A DNA stretch of 64,000 nucleotides from CATOSP01 sp965204715 (GCA_965204715.1 OZ242009.1:868001-932000); one strand, 5' to 3'; shown: positions 35,822 to 45,410, counted from the stretch's first letter. Notes: a model not told the origin generated them from the letters alone. Numbers and translations: made by a program.

Positions 35822-36846
35822 AGCCGGGCAGGATTTAGGGAGGCAGTCCTCCCTCCAGCCGGCCCGCGGCCATTTACCCCGTATACCCGCCTTGAGGCCC
35901 GTCTCTCGTTTCAGCAGGTTGCGGGAGACCTGCTTCAGAGCGGCCATGTTCCGGGGGCCGTGATCTTTGCGCGCCCGGCTCCGGCCCTCCCGGAAGGTCA
36001 CGTCCAGGCTCCAGCGCAACGAGTTCCCGGTGCCCCGGTGCCCTCGCGTTGCCGCAAGCTGGCGCTGTACCGGCGCCTCTGGGCTGCTGATGCAGTATCC
36101 ATCCTGCGCGTAGCTCCAGCCTCCGTCTCCCGGCGGTGCTCCGCCTTCACCACCGGGCACGGCCCGGGCCTGGCCCCGGCAATGCTCAGGTATTCCAGGC
36201 AACCTGTCCCGTCTGCCGCCCGGCGCTCCCGCCGTTCGGTCCGTCCGTGTCCCCTGTTCAGGGTGGCGGCGTAATCGTGGGGCAGGCCGTCCAGCCTGGT
36301 CCATCCCCACCCTCGAACAGGTCTCTAACATCCCGGCACAGCCAGCCTTGGTTCTCCTTGACGCCGGCAGGCATCCGCCCGGTTCCAGCATCTCCAGCAA
36401 CCGGGGCATGTCCGTGGTCCCGTTGGGCTTCTCCTCCGTCCTAACTTTCCCCAGGGTAAGCGTATTGGCAGACTCCCAAGCGCTGGCCAGATGAACGGCA
36501 TGCCTGCGCTGCGGCCGCGGGAACGGCGCACTGTCTTCCCGTCTATCTCCGCCACCTGCCCGGGGCATAAGGACCGCCGCCTGGGTCCATTCCACGAAAC
36601 AATGCTGGAACTGCTCCGGGTCCAGCCGGGAGAGCACATCCCCGAACGTGTCGCGGGAGGGGATGCCGTTGGGCAAGTCCTGGAAGGCGCGGAACCGTTC
36701 CTCCTTGCTCCTGCCGAACATCTCCACGCAGACTCGCAAGTCCGCTCCCCAGATCACAGCGCAGATGGCAATGGCCGCGATGTCCAGCAACCGGCGCCGC
36801 TTGCTCCGCTCTATCGGGGGACCTCCAGATCCTGAAAATAGTCCAT
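35822..36846 (-). pseudogene. ISAs1-family transposase remnant
   Basis: A long open frame hides several frameshifts. The true start is ATG 36846 (MDYFQDLEVP), which shifts at a CCCC run to IERSKRRRLLDIAAIAICAVIWGAD. Then follow GIPSRDTFGDVLSRLDPEQFQ, another frame with VAEIDGKTVRRSRGRSAG, and back to HLASAWESANTLTLGKV. The middle is scrambled, and then ISSPEAPVQ...GNSLRWSLDVTFREGRSRARKDHGPRNMAALK appears in a third alignment. At least four shifts. These are the DDE_Tnp_ISAs1 landmarks; the gene is dead. Confidence 0.8.
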
Positions 36847-37046
36847 GGCTAACGGACCCCCTCACGTCACAATGTTCCTGAATCCAGCCCAATGCCTCCT
36901 GCTCTATTATTAAGCGCGATTGTCCTACAAAGCTGGCCCTTTGCTCCTGCGTATCCGGGGGATACAATCGGAGCAATCGTTACCCGGTTGCCCACAGCCA
37001 CAAAATTCTGCTCCCGGCTTGGTCGGGAGCCAGCAGGTGGACACGC

Positions 37047-37772
37047 ATGGCAGAGTTATCGCCCATACCCGACGAGACGCTGGAAGTCCTCAAGCAGATT
37101 CCCACCCAGACCCTGATGGACGCCCTGTGGGTGAAGGGGTGGCCGATGGGCTACATCCACGGGGCGCACCCGTTGCAGCTTGGGCGAAGCATGGCGGGCC
37201 GCGCTGTCACGCTCCGTTTCGTGCCCCACCGTCCCGACCTGGCCGACGACAAGCCCAAGGGAGAGCAGTCCGCCGAGTACGTAGCCTTCGAGCTATGCGG
37301 CCCCGGCGAGGTGCTGGTCATAGATGCTATGGGCTGGAGGTATAGCTCCATCGGCGGCGACATCAAGTTTCTCCGGCTTCGGCAACGGCAGGTTGGCGGG
37401 CTGGTCACAGACGGCGCGGCCAGGGACAGCCGTGCGCTGAAAGAGTACGGCTTCCCCGTCTTCTGCGCCACCACCACCGCCAAGCAGGGGCCTGCTGAGT
37501 TCTGGCCCTGGCAGGTTAACGACGCTATCCAGTGCGGCGGCGTCCTAGTGCGACCTGGAGATGCCGTGGTCGGCGATGACGACGGGGCAGTGGTGGTCCC
37601 ACGCTCAATAGTGGACGAGGTGATACGAATAGCCCATGAGCGGGAGGAGGTGGAGGAGGTAATCAAGGCCCAGTTGGAAGTGGAGCAGTGCTCTCCCGGA
37701 AAATACTATCCCTTCAACGACCGCACCTGGCAGCTATTCGAGGAGAAGACGGGACGCAGGAGAGGTGGTTAG
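37047..37772 (+). CDS. RraA family protein (HMG/oxaloacetate aldolase-like)
   Basis: 241-aa member of the RraA/DlpA family. Some members are 4-hydroxy-4-methyl-2-oxoglutarate or oxaloacetate lyases and others regulate RNase E. Core motifs are PTQTLMDALW, GEVLVIDAMG, VGGLVTDGAARDSRALKEYGFPVFCATTT (the G-x-R-D metal and substrate loop) and RPGDAVVGDDDGAVVVP. The C-terminal extension EVIRIAHEREEVEEVIKAQLEVE is helical. The aldolase role is more likely here than RNA regulation, given nearby HpcH/HpaI and MmgE/PrpD genes; that is inference. Confidence 0.88.
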   Translation: MAELSPIPDETLEVLKQIPTQTLMDALWVKGWPMGYIHGAHPLQLGRSMAGRAVTLRFVPHRPDLADDKPKGEQSAEYVAFELCGPGEVLVIDAMGWRYSSIGGDIKFLRLRQRQVGGLVTDGAARDSRALKEYGFPVFCATTTAKQGPAEFWPWQVNDAIQCGGVLVRPGDAVVGDDDGAVVVPRSIVDEVIRIAHEREEVEEVIKAQLEVEQCSPGKYYPFNDRTWQLFEEKTGRRRGG

Positions 37773-38506
37773 TCCCTGTCCTGTCGCCGAAGTTGTTCTC
37801 TCAACCTCTGCACTTCCGCCTCAGCCGCGGCTGCCCGCGCTTCGGCTTCGGCGTGGGCAGCGGCCTCCCGCCAGTTTTCCAGGTAACACCCGGTGGCCGG
37901 GTCGTAGAAGCGGGGCCAGCCTTCGTCCCAGCACAGGCTGAGGCCCAGGACAGGGCTGTATCCCTTCAGGATGCCTTCGGGTTCCCTGGTCAACTCTACG
38001 GTCCGGTACACTCCGCCGGTCAGAATGCCTCCGTAAAGCGGGGCCCCGTGATAGCGGCCGCCGCTGGGGTCGAAGCGCCAGTATTCCGGAACACCGATGC
38101 GGGCGTAGATGTCCGGTTTGCGGTTGATGTCATTTCGCCCGGTGCTTTCAGAAGCTACTTCCAGCGCCCAGTCGAGCGGCTTGCCCGCCTCCCAGGGGAA
38201 GTAGAGCTTCCGCTGAGAGATGGCCCGGGCATCAACCCCGAAGGCCAGGTAAACGTCCGGATAGATACGGACATTCAGGTTTCTGCGGTCGTAGCAGATG
38301 TTGGTCTCCCGGCTGAGGAATACGTCCGGCCTGCTGCCAAAGTCCGTGAAGTGGGTCCGGAGCAGGCCCATGATTTCGTCTATTTCATCGGCCTGTTCCA
38401 TGTGGTCTTCCGGGTGCTCAAATTCGTCGGGGTCGAAGTCGAGGCTGGCGTAGTCAATCTCGCCTTCCCGGTTGTAGGGCAGCATCTTGACGACGGGAGT
38501 GGTCAT
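37769..38506 (-). CDS. Uma2 family (DUF820) PD-(D/E)XK nuclease-like protein
   Basis: Restriction-endonuclease-fold protein of the Uma2 family. The order is RIYPDVYLAFGVDARAI (catalytic Asp), WALEVASEST (Glu) and NRKPDIYARIGVPEYWRFDP (Lys). The C-terminus is a coiled coil, AEAEARAAAAEAEVQRLREQLRRQ. I chose ATG 38506 with GAGG upstream over a TTG at 38539. It overlaps the end of the rraA-like gene tail to tail. These genes are numerous in cyanobacteria and Chloroflexota; function not known. Confidence 0.85.
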   Translation of the reverse strand: MTTPVVKMLPYNREGEIDYASLDFDPDEFEHPEDHMEQADEIDEIMGLLRTHFTDFGSRPDVFLSRETNICYDRRNLNVRIYPDVYLAFGVDARAISQRKLYFPWEAGKPLDWALEVASESTGRNDINRKPDIYARIGVPEYWRFDPSGGRYHGAPLYGGILTGGVYRTVELTREPEGILKGYSPVLGLSLCWDEGWPRFYDPATGCYLENWREAAAHAEAEARAAAAEAEVQRLREQLRRQDRD

Positions 38507-38766
38507 GGCAAGCCTCGCAACTCGGTTGACAGAAGGCAATAGCGAGGGGGTAGCGTCTAGGAATCCTGCCGGGCCAGTTGCGTCAGATCATCCAGAAAAA
38601 CTCATCGGCGCCGTTGCCGCCCAAACACGTTCATTTCCCGGTTGCGGCGACCCCGGTGTTATAATCGCGTGGTATTGCCGAGGGACGCCGCGTAAGCACT
38701 CCCGGCGCCCCGAATACTATCAGTGCAACATTTGGAACAACGGAACAACGTCTCAGGGAGGTCCTC

Positions 38767-39612
38767 ATGCAGTTTGGAGCTTCAATGTTCTCCACCGATT
38801 ATTCTATACGGCCCGACGATTTGGCCCGATTGCTGGAAGACCGGGGGTTCGAGTCGATGTGGGTGCCGGAGCATACCCACATCCCTGCCGACCGCCGCAG
38901 CCCCTGGCCCGGCGGGGCCGACCTGCCCCGCGACTACTGGCACACCTACGACCCCTTCGTGGCCCTGACCGCCGCCGCGGGAGCCACCACCAACCTGAAG
39001 CTGGGCACCGGCATCTGCCTGCTGGTGGAGCGCGACCCCATCACCACTGCCAAGGAGGTCGCCAGCGTGGACCGGCTTTCCAATGGGCGGTTCCTGTTCG
39101 GCATCGGCGGCGGCTGGAACGCTGAGGAGATGGCGAACCACGGCACCCGATTCCGGCGGCGCTGGCGGCTGATGCGGGAGCGGGTGCTGGCCATGAAGGA
39201 AATCTGGACCAAGGACGAGCCCGAGTTCCACGGCGAGTTTGTGGACTTCGACAAGATGTGGGCCTGGCCCAAGCCGGTCCAGCAACCCCATCCACCCGTC
39301 ATCATGGGCGGCGACGGCCCCACCACCTTCGACCGGGTGATCGAGTACGCCGACGGCTGGATGCCCATCGGCGGCAGGGCCTCCCACGGGCCAAGCCTGC
39401 CGGAGAAGATTGCGTTGCTGCGGCGTCAGGCCGAGGAAGCGGGCCGCGACCCGGCGTCCATCTCGGTGTCCATATTCGGCACACCGCGGGACGAGGGGTT
39501 CATCCGCACTATGGAAGCCGCTGGCGTGGACCGGCTGGTCTTCGGGCTGCCCTCCGCCGAGAGAGACGAGGTGGTGCCGATCATTGACGAATGCGCCAGG
39601 TTTATCCAGTAG
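38767..39612 (+). CDS. LLM class F420-dependent oxidoreductase
   Basis: Luciferase-like TIM barrel of 281 aa, TIGR03619-like. Motifs are MQFGASMFSTDY, WVPEHTHIPADRRSPWPGG, LKLGTGICLLVERDPITTAKEVASVDRLSNGRFLFGIGGGWNAEE (the GxGGGW hallmark), HPPVIMGGDGP and ADGWMPIGG. Start ATG 38767 with GGAGG upstream. F420 rather than FMN use is the family expectation. A relative lies at 59700. The HpcH/HpaI gene follows 78 bases downstream. Confidence 0.9.
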   Translation: MQFGASMFSTDYSIRPDDLARLLEDRGFESMWVPEHTHIPADRRSPWPGGADLPRDYWHTYDPFVALTAAAGATTNLKLGTGICLLVERDPITTAKEVASVDRLSNGRFLFGIGGGWNAEEMANHGTRFRRRWRLMRERVLAMKEIWTKDEPEFHGEFVDFDKMWAWPKPVQQPHPPVIMGGDGPTTFDRVIEYADGWMPIGGRASHGPSLPEKIALLRRQAEEAGRDPASISVSIFGTPRDEGFIRTMEAAGVDRLVFGLPSAERDEVVPIIDECARFIQ

Positions 39613-39690
39613 CAACAAGCAGTCAGAGGCCGGAGCCTGACGGTTTTCCGGGGACTCCCTAACGTCCAACAAACGGGTATGGAGCGTCTT

Positions 39691-40473
39691 ATGCGAGAGA
39701 ACACGCTGAAGCAGAAGCTACAGGATGGGAAGGCGGCCTTCGGGGTTATGCTCACCTTCCCGTCTGCTCCGATGGTCGAGATGCTGGGGCATCTGGGGTA
39801 TGACTGGATTCTGATCGACAACGAGCACGGCTCGGTCACGGTCGAGAACTCCGAGGATATGATACGCGCCGCCGAACTTACCGGCATGGCCCCCATCGTG
39901 CGCCCGGTGAGCAACAAGCCGGAGATCATCGCGCCTTTCCTGGACCGGGGCGCGTGGGGAGTGCAGATTCCCCACGTGAACACAGCCGATGAGGCCCGCG
40001 CCGCCGTGGATGCCGTGAAGTACCCATTGCAGGGTCACCGGGGCGTGTTCAGCGGCGGCCGTCCGGGGGAGTACGGTTTCGCCGGTAACACCGCCGAGTA
40101 CGTGGAAGACGCCAACCGCAACACCCTGGTCTGCCTGATGATCGAGGAGGTTGAGGCCATCGAGAACCTGGAGGAGATGGTCGCTGTGGACGGGGTCGAC
40201 GTGTTCTTCATCGGGTCGGGAGACCTGTCGGCGTCGATGGGTTACGCCGGGCAGCAGACCCACCCGGAAGTGCAGGCGATGATGGAGCGCGGGATTACGG
40301 TGATCCGGGAGGCGGGCAAGGTCGCCGGTTGCAGTTGCCCCGACGCCTACGTTCCCAAGTTCCTGGACATGGGCGTCCAGTACTTCCACGGAAGCGTCAG
40401 CCGCCTGATCCATTCCTCCAGCACCACATACTTGGGGGATATGCGGAAGGCAGCGGAAGCGGCGGGGCTGTAG
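39691..40473 (+). CDS. HpcH/HpaI aldolase/citrate lyase family protein
   Basis: Class II pyruvate aldolase-type TIM barrel, 260 aa. AFGVMLTFPSAPMVEMLGHLGYDWILIDNEHGS holds the conserved Asp-x-Glu-His active-site strand. PFLDRGAWGVQIPHVNTADEA, CLMIEEVEAIENLEEM (metal Glu) and DVFFIGSGDLSASMG (metal Asp) follow. I chose ATG 39691 with GGAG six bases upstream over ATG 39679. It probably cleaves or forms 2-keto-4-hydroxy acids. Likely in an operon with the LLM oxidoreductase. Confidence 0.9.
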   Translation: MRENTLKQKLQDGKAAFGVMLTFPSAPMVEMLGHLGYDWILIDNEHGSVTVENSEDMIRAAELTGMAPIVRPVSNKPEIIAPFLDRGAWGVQIPHVNTADEARAAVDAVKYPLQGHRGVFSGGRPGEYGFAGNTAEYVEDANRNTLVCLMIEEVEAIENLEEMVAVDGVDVFFIGSGDLSASMGYAGQQTHPEVQAMMERGITVIREAGKVAGCSCPDAYVPKFLDMGVQYFHGSVSRLIHSSSTTYLGDMRKAAEAAGL

Positions 40474-40479
40474 CCACGG

Positions 40480-41068
40480 TCAGGGCGCATGGGAGGACAG
40501 CGCTTGGATGAACCGGTCTGCGTAGACCGATGCGGTCCTTACCTTAACCGGGTCCAGCTTTTCTAGGATCTGGAAACTGTCCACGCCCTTCTTGTAGCTG
40601 CCCTTTCTGGTGCCCCTGGTCGCTTGAGCGAGCCCATTAAGAGTGTCCGACTTGGACACATCTTCAATGTTTGAGTTCTGCGGGAGGTCCTGGGATCGGA
40701 AGCCCTGGCCGTAGAATGATGCCAGGCTGGCTTTGTCGGCCAAGAACCAGGACTCCATAGCTTGCACCATGAAATGGCAGTGGTTATCCGTTGCGCCGAC
40801 GGGACGGTCCCAGCCGTCATTGGCCTTGAGATGCTGCCAGGGAGGGAACGGCTACCGGCGCCTCGGCGTCCACTAGGAGCATGGCGGTTGAGTCTGTAGT
40901 GAGCTCCGCCCTGAACCTGCTGTAAGTGTTCTCGCGGCTGCCACAAGCTACAACTTTGGGCATTGTTCCTGACAATCCGGCATTCTTGAAAAACTGTGCG
41001 AAGCCCCTGCGGCAACTTCTGCTCAGTTCGTTGGTATGTCCGGCGCCCTCCACGAAAATGCTTACCAT
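40480..41068 (-). pseudogene. DUF4276 family protein, +1 frameshifted
   Basis: Family DUF4276, found beside AAA ATPases. Its start overlaps the end of the ATPase gene by 7 bases. The first part (MVSIFVEGAGHTNELSRSCRRGFAQFFKNAG...STAMLLVDAEAP) is in one frame and ends at a TGA. The rest (PWQHLKANDGWDRP, HFMVQAMESWFLADKASL, KGVDSFQILEKLD) is in the +1 frame, so a +1 shift near 40845-40855 (GTT CCC TCC) is needed. All conserved blocks survive, so the break is recent, a sequence error, or a programmed shift. Product about 190 aa if restored. Confidence 0.75.
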
Positions 41069-42252
41069 CTATTCCCCCCGAACTGTCCCTGTGACCAGAG
41101 TTGCCCCAGCCGGTACTTCTCAAGCCACTGGGACAGCCTCTCAGGGTCCAGGCGGTTCAATTGGGTAGCCCCGTCGGGCTTCTCGCAGACTATAACCGCC
41201 TCCGGAGTATCAGTGAGGGCGTCAACCAATATGTCTGAGTGGGTCGTGACGAAAATCTGGCTCCGGGATGACGCCTCTATCAGCAGCTTCGCCACTTCAG
41301 AGATGATGTCAGGGTGCAATCCAATCTCAGGTTCCTCAATGCAGATGACCGGCGGGGGATTTGGATGGCAGAGCACCGTCAGCAGGCAGAGATAGGGCAA
41401 GCTCCCGTCGGACAGGCGCGTGGCGGGCACGGCATGATGCAAACCCTTTTCATGGAAGAAAATCTGCACAGCGCCACCGCTTACGGTCGCGGTGACGTCC
41501 CGGAAGGTGTGATAAAGGTCACTCATGCGCTCAAGTATCTGTTCCTTTACGGAGGGCTGGTTGAGCAGATCGCTAAGGACCAGACTGAGATTCGAGGCGT
41601 CTTCCAGCAACGCTCCCTGATAAGCATCCGGCCTCTGCGAGCGGCGGGCTGGGGAGTTGCGTCCCAAGTCCCATTCACGGTAGAAGCGCATACGATTTAG
41701 CAGGATTGCCAAGTACGTCAATTCAGGGTAGGAATCGGGGTCCCGCCGCTGCGATAGGATTGACTGATCGGGCCGCAGGCCTTCCTGATTGAGATTACGG
41801 GGTTGGGTTGCGCCCTTGGCTTTAAGGACCGGACGGCCTTCCTGATAGCGGTAGTAGGAGTTTCCCTGCTCAGAAGAATGCGTTGCCGATCCTGCCAACT
41901 CGACGGACTCATCTCGAAGCTCAAAGCGCAGACCCGTCTCCGTGAACGATAGCCGGTACATTAAGCCCATTCGTTCCCTAGTGTAGTTTATAGTCGCCTC
42001 TATGGTCGCCGTGGGCGCCAGGTCAGTCCCCTTCCAGAGCCATTCGCGGACGCCTCCTCCCGCACGTATCGGTTCTTGGAGGTCTCCGGGAGCCGCGGCG
42101 AGGAGGGACAACGCTTCTATCATGTTGGACTTGCCAGAAGCATTCGGCCCGATGAAGACGTTCAACGGTTCCAAGTGAAATGGTGCGTCGCTCGGACCAT
42201 AAGAGAGTATGTTGTCCAGGCGAATTGACTCTATGAACCTTTTGCCTTCCAT
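41062..42252 (-). CDS. AAA family ATPase (RecF/SMC-like, AAA_21) paired with DUF4276
   Basis: 396-aa ABC-type ATPase. Walker A is VFIGPNASGKSNMIEAL (about residues 32-48), the ABC signature-like motif is ATRLSDGSLPYLCLL, Walker B is VICIEEPEIGLHP, and the switch His is in IFVTTHSDILVD. The middle (residues 100-270) is helical and family-specific. ATPases of this COG4637 class are usually followed by a TOPRIM or DUF4276 gene. Here the DUF4276 gene overlaps its 3' end. By analogy with OLD- and PARIS-type pairs, an anti-phage or DNA-damage role is plausible but not shown. Confidence 0.88.
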   Translation of the reverse strand: MEGKRFIESIRLDNILSYGPSDAPFHLEPLNVFIGPNASGKSNMIEALSLLAAAPGDLQEPIRAGGGVREWLWKGTDLAPTATIEATINYTRERMGLMYRLSFTETGLRFELRDESVELAGSATHSSEQGNSYYRYQEGRPVLKAKGATQPRNLNQEGLRPDQSILSQRRDPDSYPELTYLAILLNRMRFYREWDLGRNSPARRSQRPDAYQGALLEDASNLSLVLSDLLNQPSVKEQILERMSDLYHTFRDVTATVSGGAVQIFFHEKGLHHAVPATRLSDGSLPYLCLLTVLCHPNPPPVICIEEPEIGLHPDIISEVAKLLIEASSRSQIFVTTHSDILVDALTDTPEAVIVCEKPDGATQLNRLDPERLSQWLEKYRLGQLWSQGQFGGNRW

Positions 42253-42294
42253 AGCCTATCCCTTTGCGCGGTCGCGGCAGTATTCTTGCATCGT

Positions 42295-43095
42295 TTACAG
42301 CCCGATCAGCGCCCGCGCGTTCTCGCCCAGGATGCCCTCCTTCTCGGCGTCGGAGAAGGGGAGGCCGAGGATGTAGTCCGAGTCGGTTACCTGGCTGGCC
42401 AGGGGGAAGTCGGTGCCGAAGCAGACCTTGTGTGAGCCGTGCTTGTTGAAGATGGCGGTCAGGGTGTCGGCGGCGACCTCCCGCAGCGAGGGCGGCCAGG
42501 TGGTGTCCACCAGCACGTTCTCCTGGCCCAGCAGGACCCGTTCCGCCTCGTCCAGCATGTACATGCCGCCCAGGTGCAGGGCGATTATCTTCAGCCGCGG
42601 GAACCGGCGGACGATGTTCATAATCCGCTCCGGCGCGGCGTACAGCGGGTCGTCGGGGCTGTCGTTGGGGAAGCGGCCAGAGTGTATCTCCAGGGTCATG
42701 TCGTCGCCCAGCTCCTCGTACACCGGGAACATCTTCGGGTCATCAGCGTAGAAGCTGTTCATCACCGGATGGAGCTTGATGCCCTTGATGCCGTTCTCCC
42801 GCAGGCGGCGCACTTCGTCGGCCTTGTCTTCAAGCTCCGGGTGGATCGCCCCGAATGGCACCAGCATGTCGTCCTGGATGCTTATGAGCCAGTCGTTGGC
42901 CCGCTTCACCTGGTCGGGCCTCTCCACCACGCCAAGGACGACGGACTTGTCGACGCCAGACTGGCACATGTGGGCCTTGACGCCCTCGACGGTGTTGACT
43001 CCCACGGCCTCCAGGCCCATGTCGCGGACCATTGAGTCGAGCACCGCGCCGGCGATCCGGTCGGGCCAGATGTGGGTGTGGACATCAATGCGCAT
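42295..43095 (-). CDS. amidohydrolase family metal-dependent hydrolase (ACMSD-like)
   Basis: 266-aa TIM-barrel hydrolase or decarboxylase of the amidohydrolase_2 type. The N-terminal metal motif is MRIDVHTHIWPD (HxH), then PFGAIHPELEDKADEVRRLRENGIKGIKLHPVMNSF, LEIHSGRF, LKIIALHLGG (His) and VCFGTDFPLASQV (terminal metal Asp). Start ATG 43095 preceded by GGAGGAGG. The substrate is probably an aromatic or dicarboxylic degradation intermediate, as for ACMSD or gamma-resorcylate decarboxylase relatives, but cannot be chosen from sequence. Confidence 0.88.
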   Translation of the reverse strand: MRIDVHTHIWPDRIAGAVLDSMVRDMGLEAVGVNTVEGVKAHMCQSGVDKSVVLGVVERPDQVKRANDWLISIQDDMLVPFGAIHPELEDKADEVRRLRENGIKGIKLHPVMNSFYADDPKMFPVYEELGDDMTLEIHSGRFPNDSPDDPLYAAPERIMNIVRRFPRLKIIALHLGGMYMLDEAERVLLGQENVLVDTTWPPSLREVAADTLTAIFNKHGSHKVCFGTDFPLASQVTDSDYILGLPFSDAEKEGILGENARALIGL

Positions 43096-43292
43096 GGCTG
43101 CCTCCTCCCCATGCGGGGGTAGTGGATGGTGAGCGTGACCGAGAGTAGGCCAACATCCTAAACCCGTGAGGTGCAGGGAGGCAACACGGTGGGGTCAGGA
43201 CCTATTTTGTGCAAGGGGGTAGGACATCCCCGTCGGTGGGGAAGGCGTGGGACCAAAAGGACGAAGTGGATGCAGTTTTGTCGAGGTATGTC

Positions 43293-44207
43293 TTACTCTG
43301 AGCCCCGGAGCCGGGGGTCCAGAACGTCGCGGAGGGAATCTCCCAGCAAGTTCCAGGCGAAGACGACTATGGCAATGGCGGCTCCGGGGAACAACCACAT
43401 GTATGGTTGTATCCTTATCTGGTTGGCTCCCTCCCGCAGCATACCTCCCCAGGTTGGGACATCCGGGGGAGACCCTACGCCCAGAAAGCTGAGAGATGCC
43501 TCGGCAATGATGGCGCCGCCCAGGTGGAAGGTGAAAATCACGATCAACACGGCCGCGAGGTTGGGGACCATGTGACGGAACATGATGCGCCAGTTGCCTG
43601 CCCCCACCGCTTGGGCCGCCAGGATGTAGTCCATCTCTTTAATAGCCAGGGCCTGGGAGCGCAAGATTCGCACAGTGCTCGGGATGTATATGATGCTCAG
43701 CGCAATCACCACGTTGTTGACCGATGATCCGAGGGAGGCCATGATAGCGATAGCTAGGATAAGGGCCGGAAAGGCCATCATGGCATCCACGATTCTCTGG
43801 AGAAAAAGGTCGGTCAATCCTGCAAAATGGACGCTGACAACACCGATAACCATACCGATGCTGACCCCGAAAAATGAGGAGAGAATTCCCACATACAGCG
43901 AGATCCTTGCGCCGTAAACGACCCTGGTGTACACATCGCGGCCGAGGCTGTCGCCCCCAAACCACGCTTCTGGGCTGGGCGACATACGGACAAAGTCGGA
44001 CCTTGTCAACATTGGGTCGGCAGGCGCGATGACAGGGGCAAATATCGCAAATGTCACCAGGAGGGCCGCAACCACAGCCCCAAATGCACCCAGAGGCTTT
44101 CGCCGGAAAAAATTGCCGATATTCTGCCAGACGGTCCGCTTTGGCCTCAAACCGGGGATGTCCTGTCCGGCAACCCTGACTTCCGCGACTAAACGTTCCT
44201 GACTCAT
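43293..44207 (-). CDS. peptide-type ABC transporter permease, DppC-like (third set)
   Basis: DppC-type permease, 304 aa: WFGGDSLGRDVYTRVVYGARISLYVG, MDYILAAQAVGAGNWRIMFRHMVPN and SLSFLGVGSPPDVPTWGGML. It starts 25 bases after the DppB gene on the same strand. It is closely similar to the 12395 and 19074 paralogues. No ATPase follows; a hydrolase gene is next. Confidence 0.92.
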   Translation of the reverse strand: MSQERLVAEVRVAGQDIPGLRPKRTVWQNIGNFFRRKPLGAFGAVVAALLVTFAIFAPVIAPADPMLTRSDFVRMSPSPEAWFGGDSLGRDVYTRVVYGARISLYVGILSSFFGVSIGMVIGVVSVHFAGLTDLFLQRIVDAMMAFPALILAIAIMASLGSSVNNVVIALSIIYIPSTVRILRSQALAIKEMDYILAAQAVGAGNWRIMFRHMVPNLAAVLIVIFTFHLGGAIIAEASLSFLGVGSPPDVPTWGGMLREGANQIRIQPYMWLFPGAAIAIVVFAWNLLGDSLRDVLDPRLRGSE

Positions 44208-44232
44208 GCCTCTCCGTTCCGTTCAGTGAAGA

Positions 44233-45192
44233 TTAAGCGTACCGTATCCGTGGGTTGAGCCAGGCGTAGACTAGATCGAGGGCCACGTTCAAGGCTAATA
44301 CCATCACGGCTATGATCATCACTATGGCCTGAATCATGGGGAAATCCCGGTGAAAAATGGAGTCAATCAGAAGTCGGCCTATCCCCGGCACTGAGAATAT
44401 TACTTCGATTATCACCGTGCCTCCTATAAGCCGCCCAAACTCATAGCCAGATACAGTGACCACGGGCAGAAGGGCGTTCTTGAGGGCATGCCGGTAAATC
44501 ACGGTCCTTTCCCCCAAGCCCTTGGACCTGGCGGTGCGGATGTAGTCTTCCCGGAATACCTCCAGCATGGCGGAGCGGGTCACCCTGGCGATGAAAGCCA
44601 TATTGGAAAAACCGAGGGCGATTGCGGGAAATATGAGCTGCTGCAGGTTGGTCAAGGGCCGTTCCCAAAGGTCGGCGTAGCCCAGGGGAGGAAGCCAGTT
44701 GAACCACATTACCAGCAGGAAGATAAGCATGATGGCCACCCAGAAGTTGGGAAGGGCTATTCCCGCGATGGTTATAATCCTGGCTGCGTAGTCGCCCAGA
44801 GTATCCTGCTTTATGGCTGAGACTACGCCCAGGGGCACAGCAACCACGCTGGCCAGAAGAGTGGCCAGTACAGTCAGCTCCAGGGTGATGGGAAACCTCT
44901 TGACCAACTGTTCGCTAACGGGATTGTTATAGAAGTAAGAACTGCCAAAGTCCAGCCGTAGCATCTTCCATACCCAGTCTCCGTACTGGATATACATGGG
45001 CCGGTCAGTGCCCAGTTTGGCCCGCATGGCGTTAAGCTCTTCGAGGGTATACTCCTCGTCCGCATCCGCTCCCTGCAGTAGCATGATTGCAGGGTCGCCC
45101 GGAACGATTCGCAGGATGAGGAACACGAACGCCGTGACGAGTATCAGCGTTGGAATAAACAGGGCAACTCTCTTGGCCAGATAAACCCGCAT
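44233..45192 (-). CDS. peptide-type ABC transporter permease, DppB-like (third set)
   Basis: DppB-type permease, 319 aa: first span ALFIPTLILVTAFVFLILRIVPGDPAIM, then the insertion DADEEYTLEELNAMRAKLGTDRPMYIQY, EAA loop EDYIRTARSKGLGERTVIYRHALKNALLP, and ending VYAWLNPRIRYA. It is transcribed after SBP 4 with a hairpin in between, as in the other two sets. Confidence 0.92.
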   Translation of the reverse strand: MRVYLAKRVALFIPTLILVTAFVFLILRIVPGDPAIMLLQGADADEEYTLEELNAMRAKLGTDRPMYIQYGDWVWKMLRLDFGSSYFYNNPVSEQLVKRFPITLELTVLATLLASVVAVPLGVVSAIKQDTLGDYAARIITIAGIALPNFWVAIMLIFLLVMWFNWLPPLGYADLWERPLTNLQQLIFPAIALGFSNMAFIARVTRSAMLEVFREDYIRTARSKGLGERTVIYRHALKNALLPVVTVSGYEFGRLIGGTVIIEVIFSVPGIGRLLIDSIFHRDFPMIQAIVMIIAVMVLALNVALDLVYAWLNPRIRYA

Positions 45193-45330
45193 CGGTCCGC
45201 CTGCGTGTAACTGGATTTCTTGATTCCTGCCCGATATGGCGCTCCGGTGACGGTCAACGGAGGGTGTGGGACAAAGCGGAGCGGAGTTTCATCTGGGAAT
45301 GTCGCCCCATGCCACCGTGCCGGCCGGGGA

Positions 45331-45351
45331 GGGGCGGATAGGATCCGCCCC
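45331..45351 (-). terminator. hairpin between SBP 4 and its permease genes
   Basis: Perfect 9-bp arms GGGGCGGAT / ATCCGCCCC with a three-base loop, 60 bases after the SBP 4 stop. No T-tract, so attenuation or mRNA processing is more likely than full termination. Confidence 0.5.
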
Positions 45352-45410
45352 CCGATTGCAGTGATAACGGGGGCAGGCGCACTAATGGGCCTGCCATTAC
45401 GGAGGGACTA

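Noticed and set aside
35762..36976. 404-aa open frame as an intact gene
   Set aside because: Conserved ISAs1 blocks switch frames several times; GC-rich DNA merely keeps the frame open.
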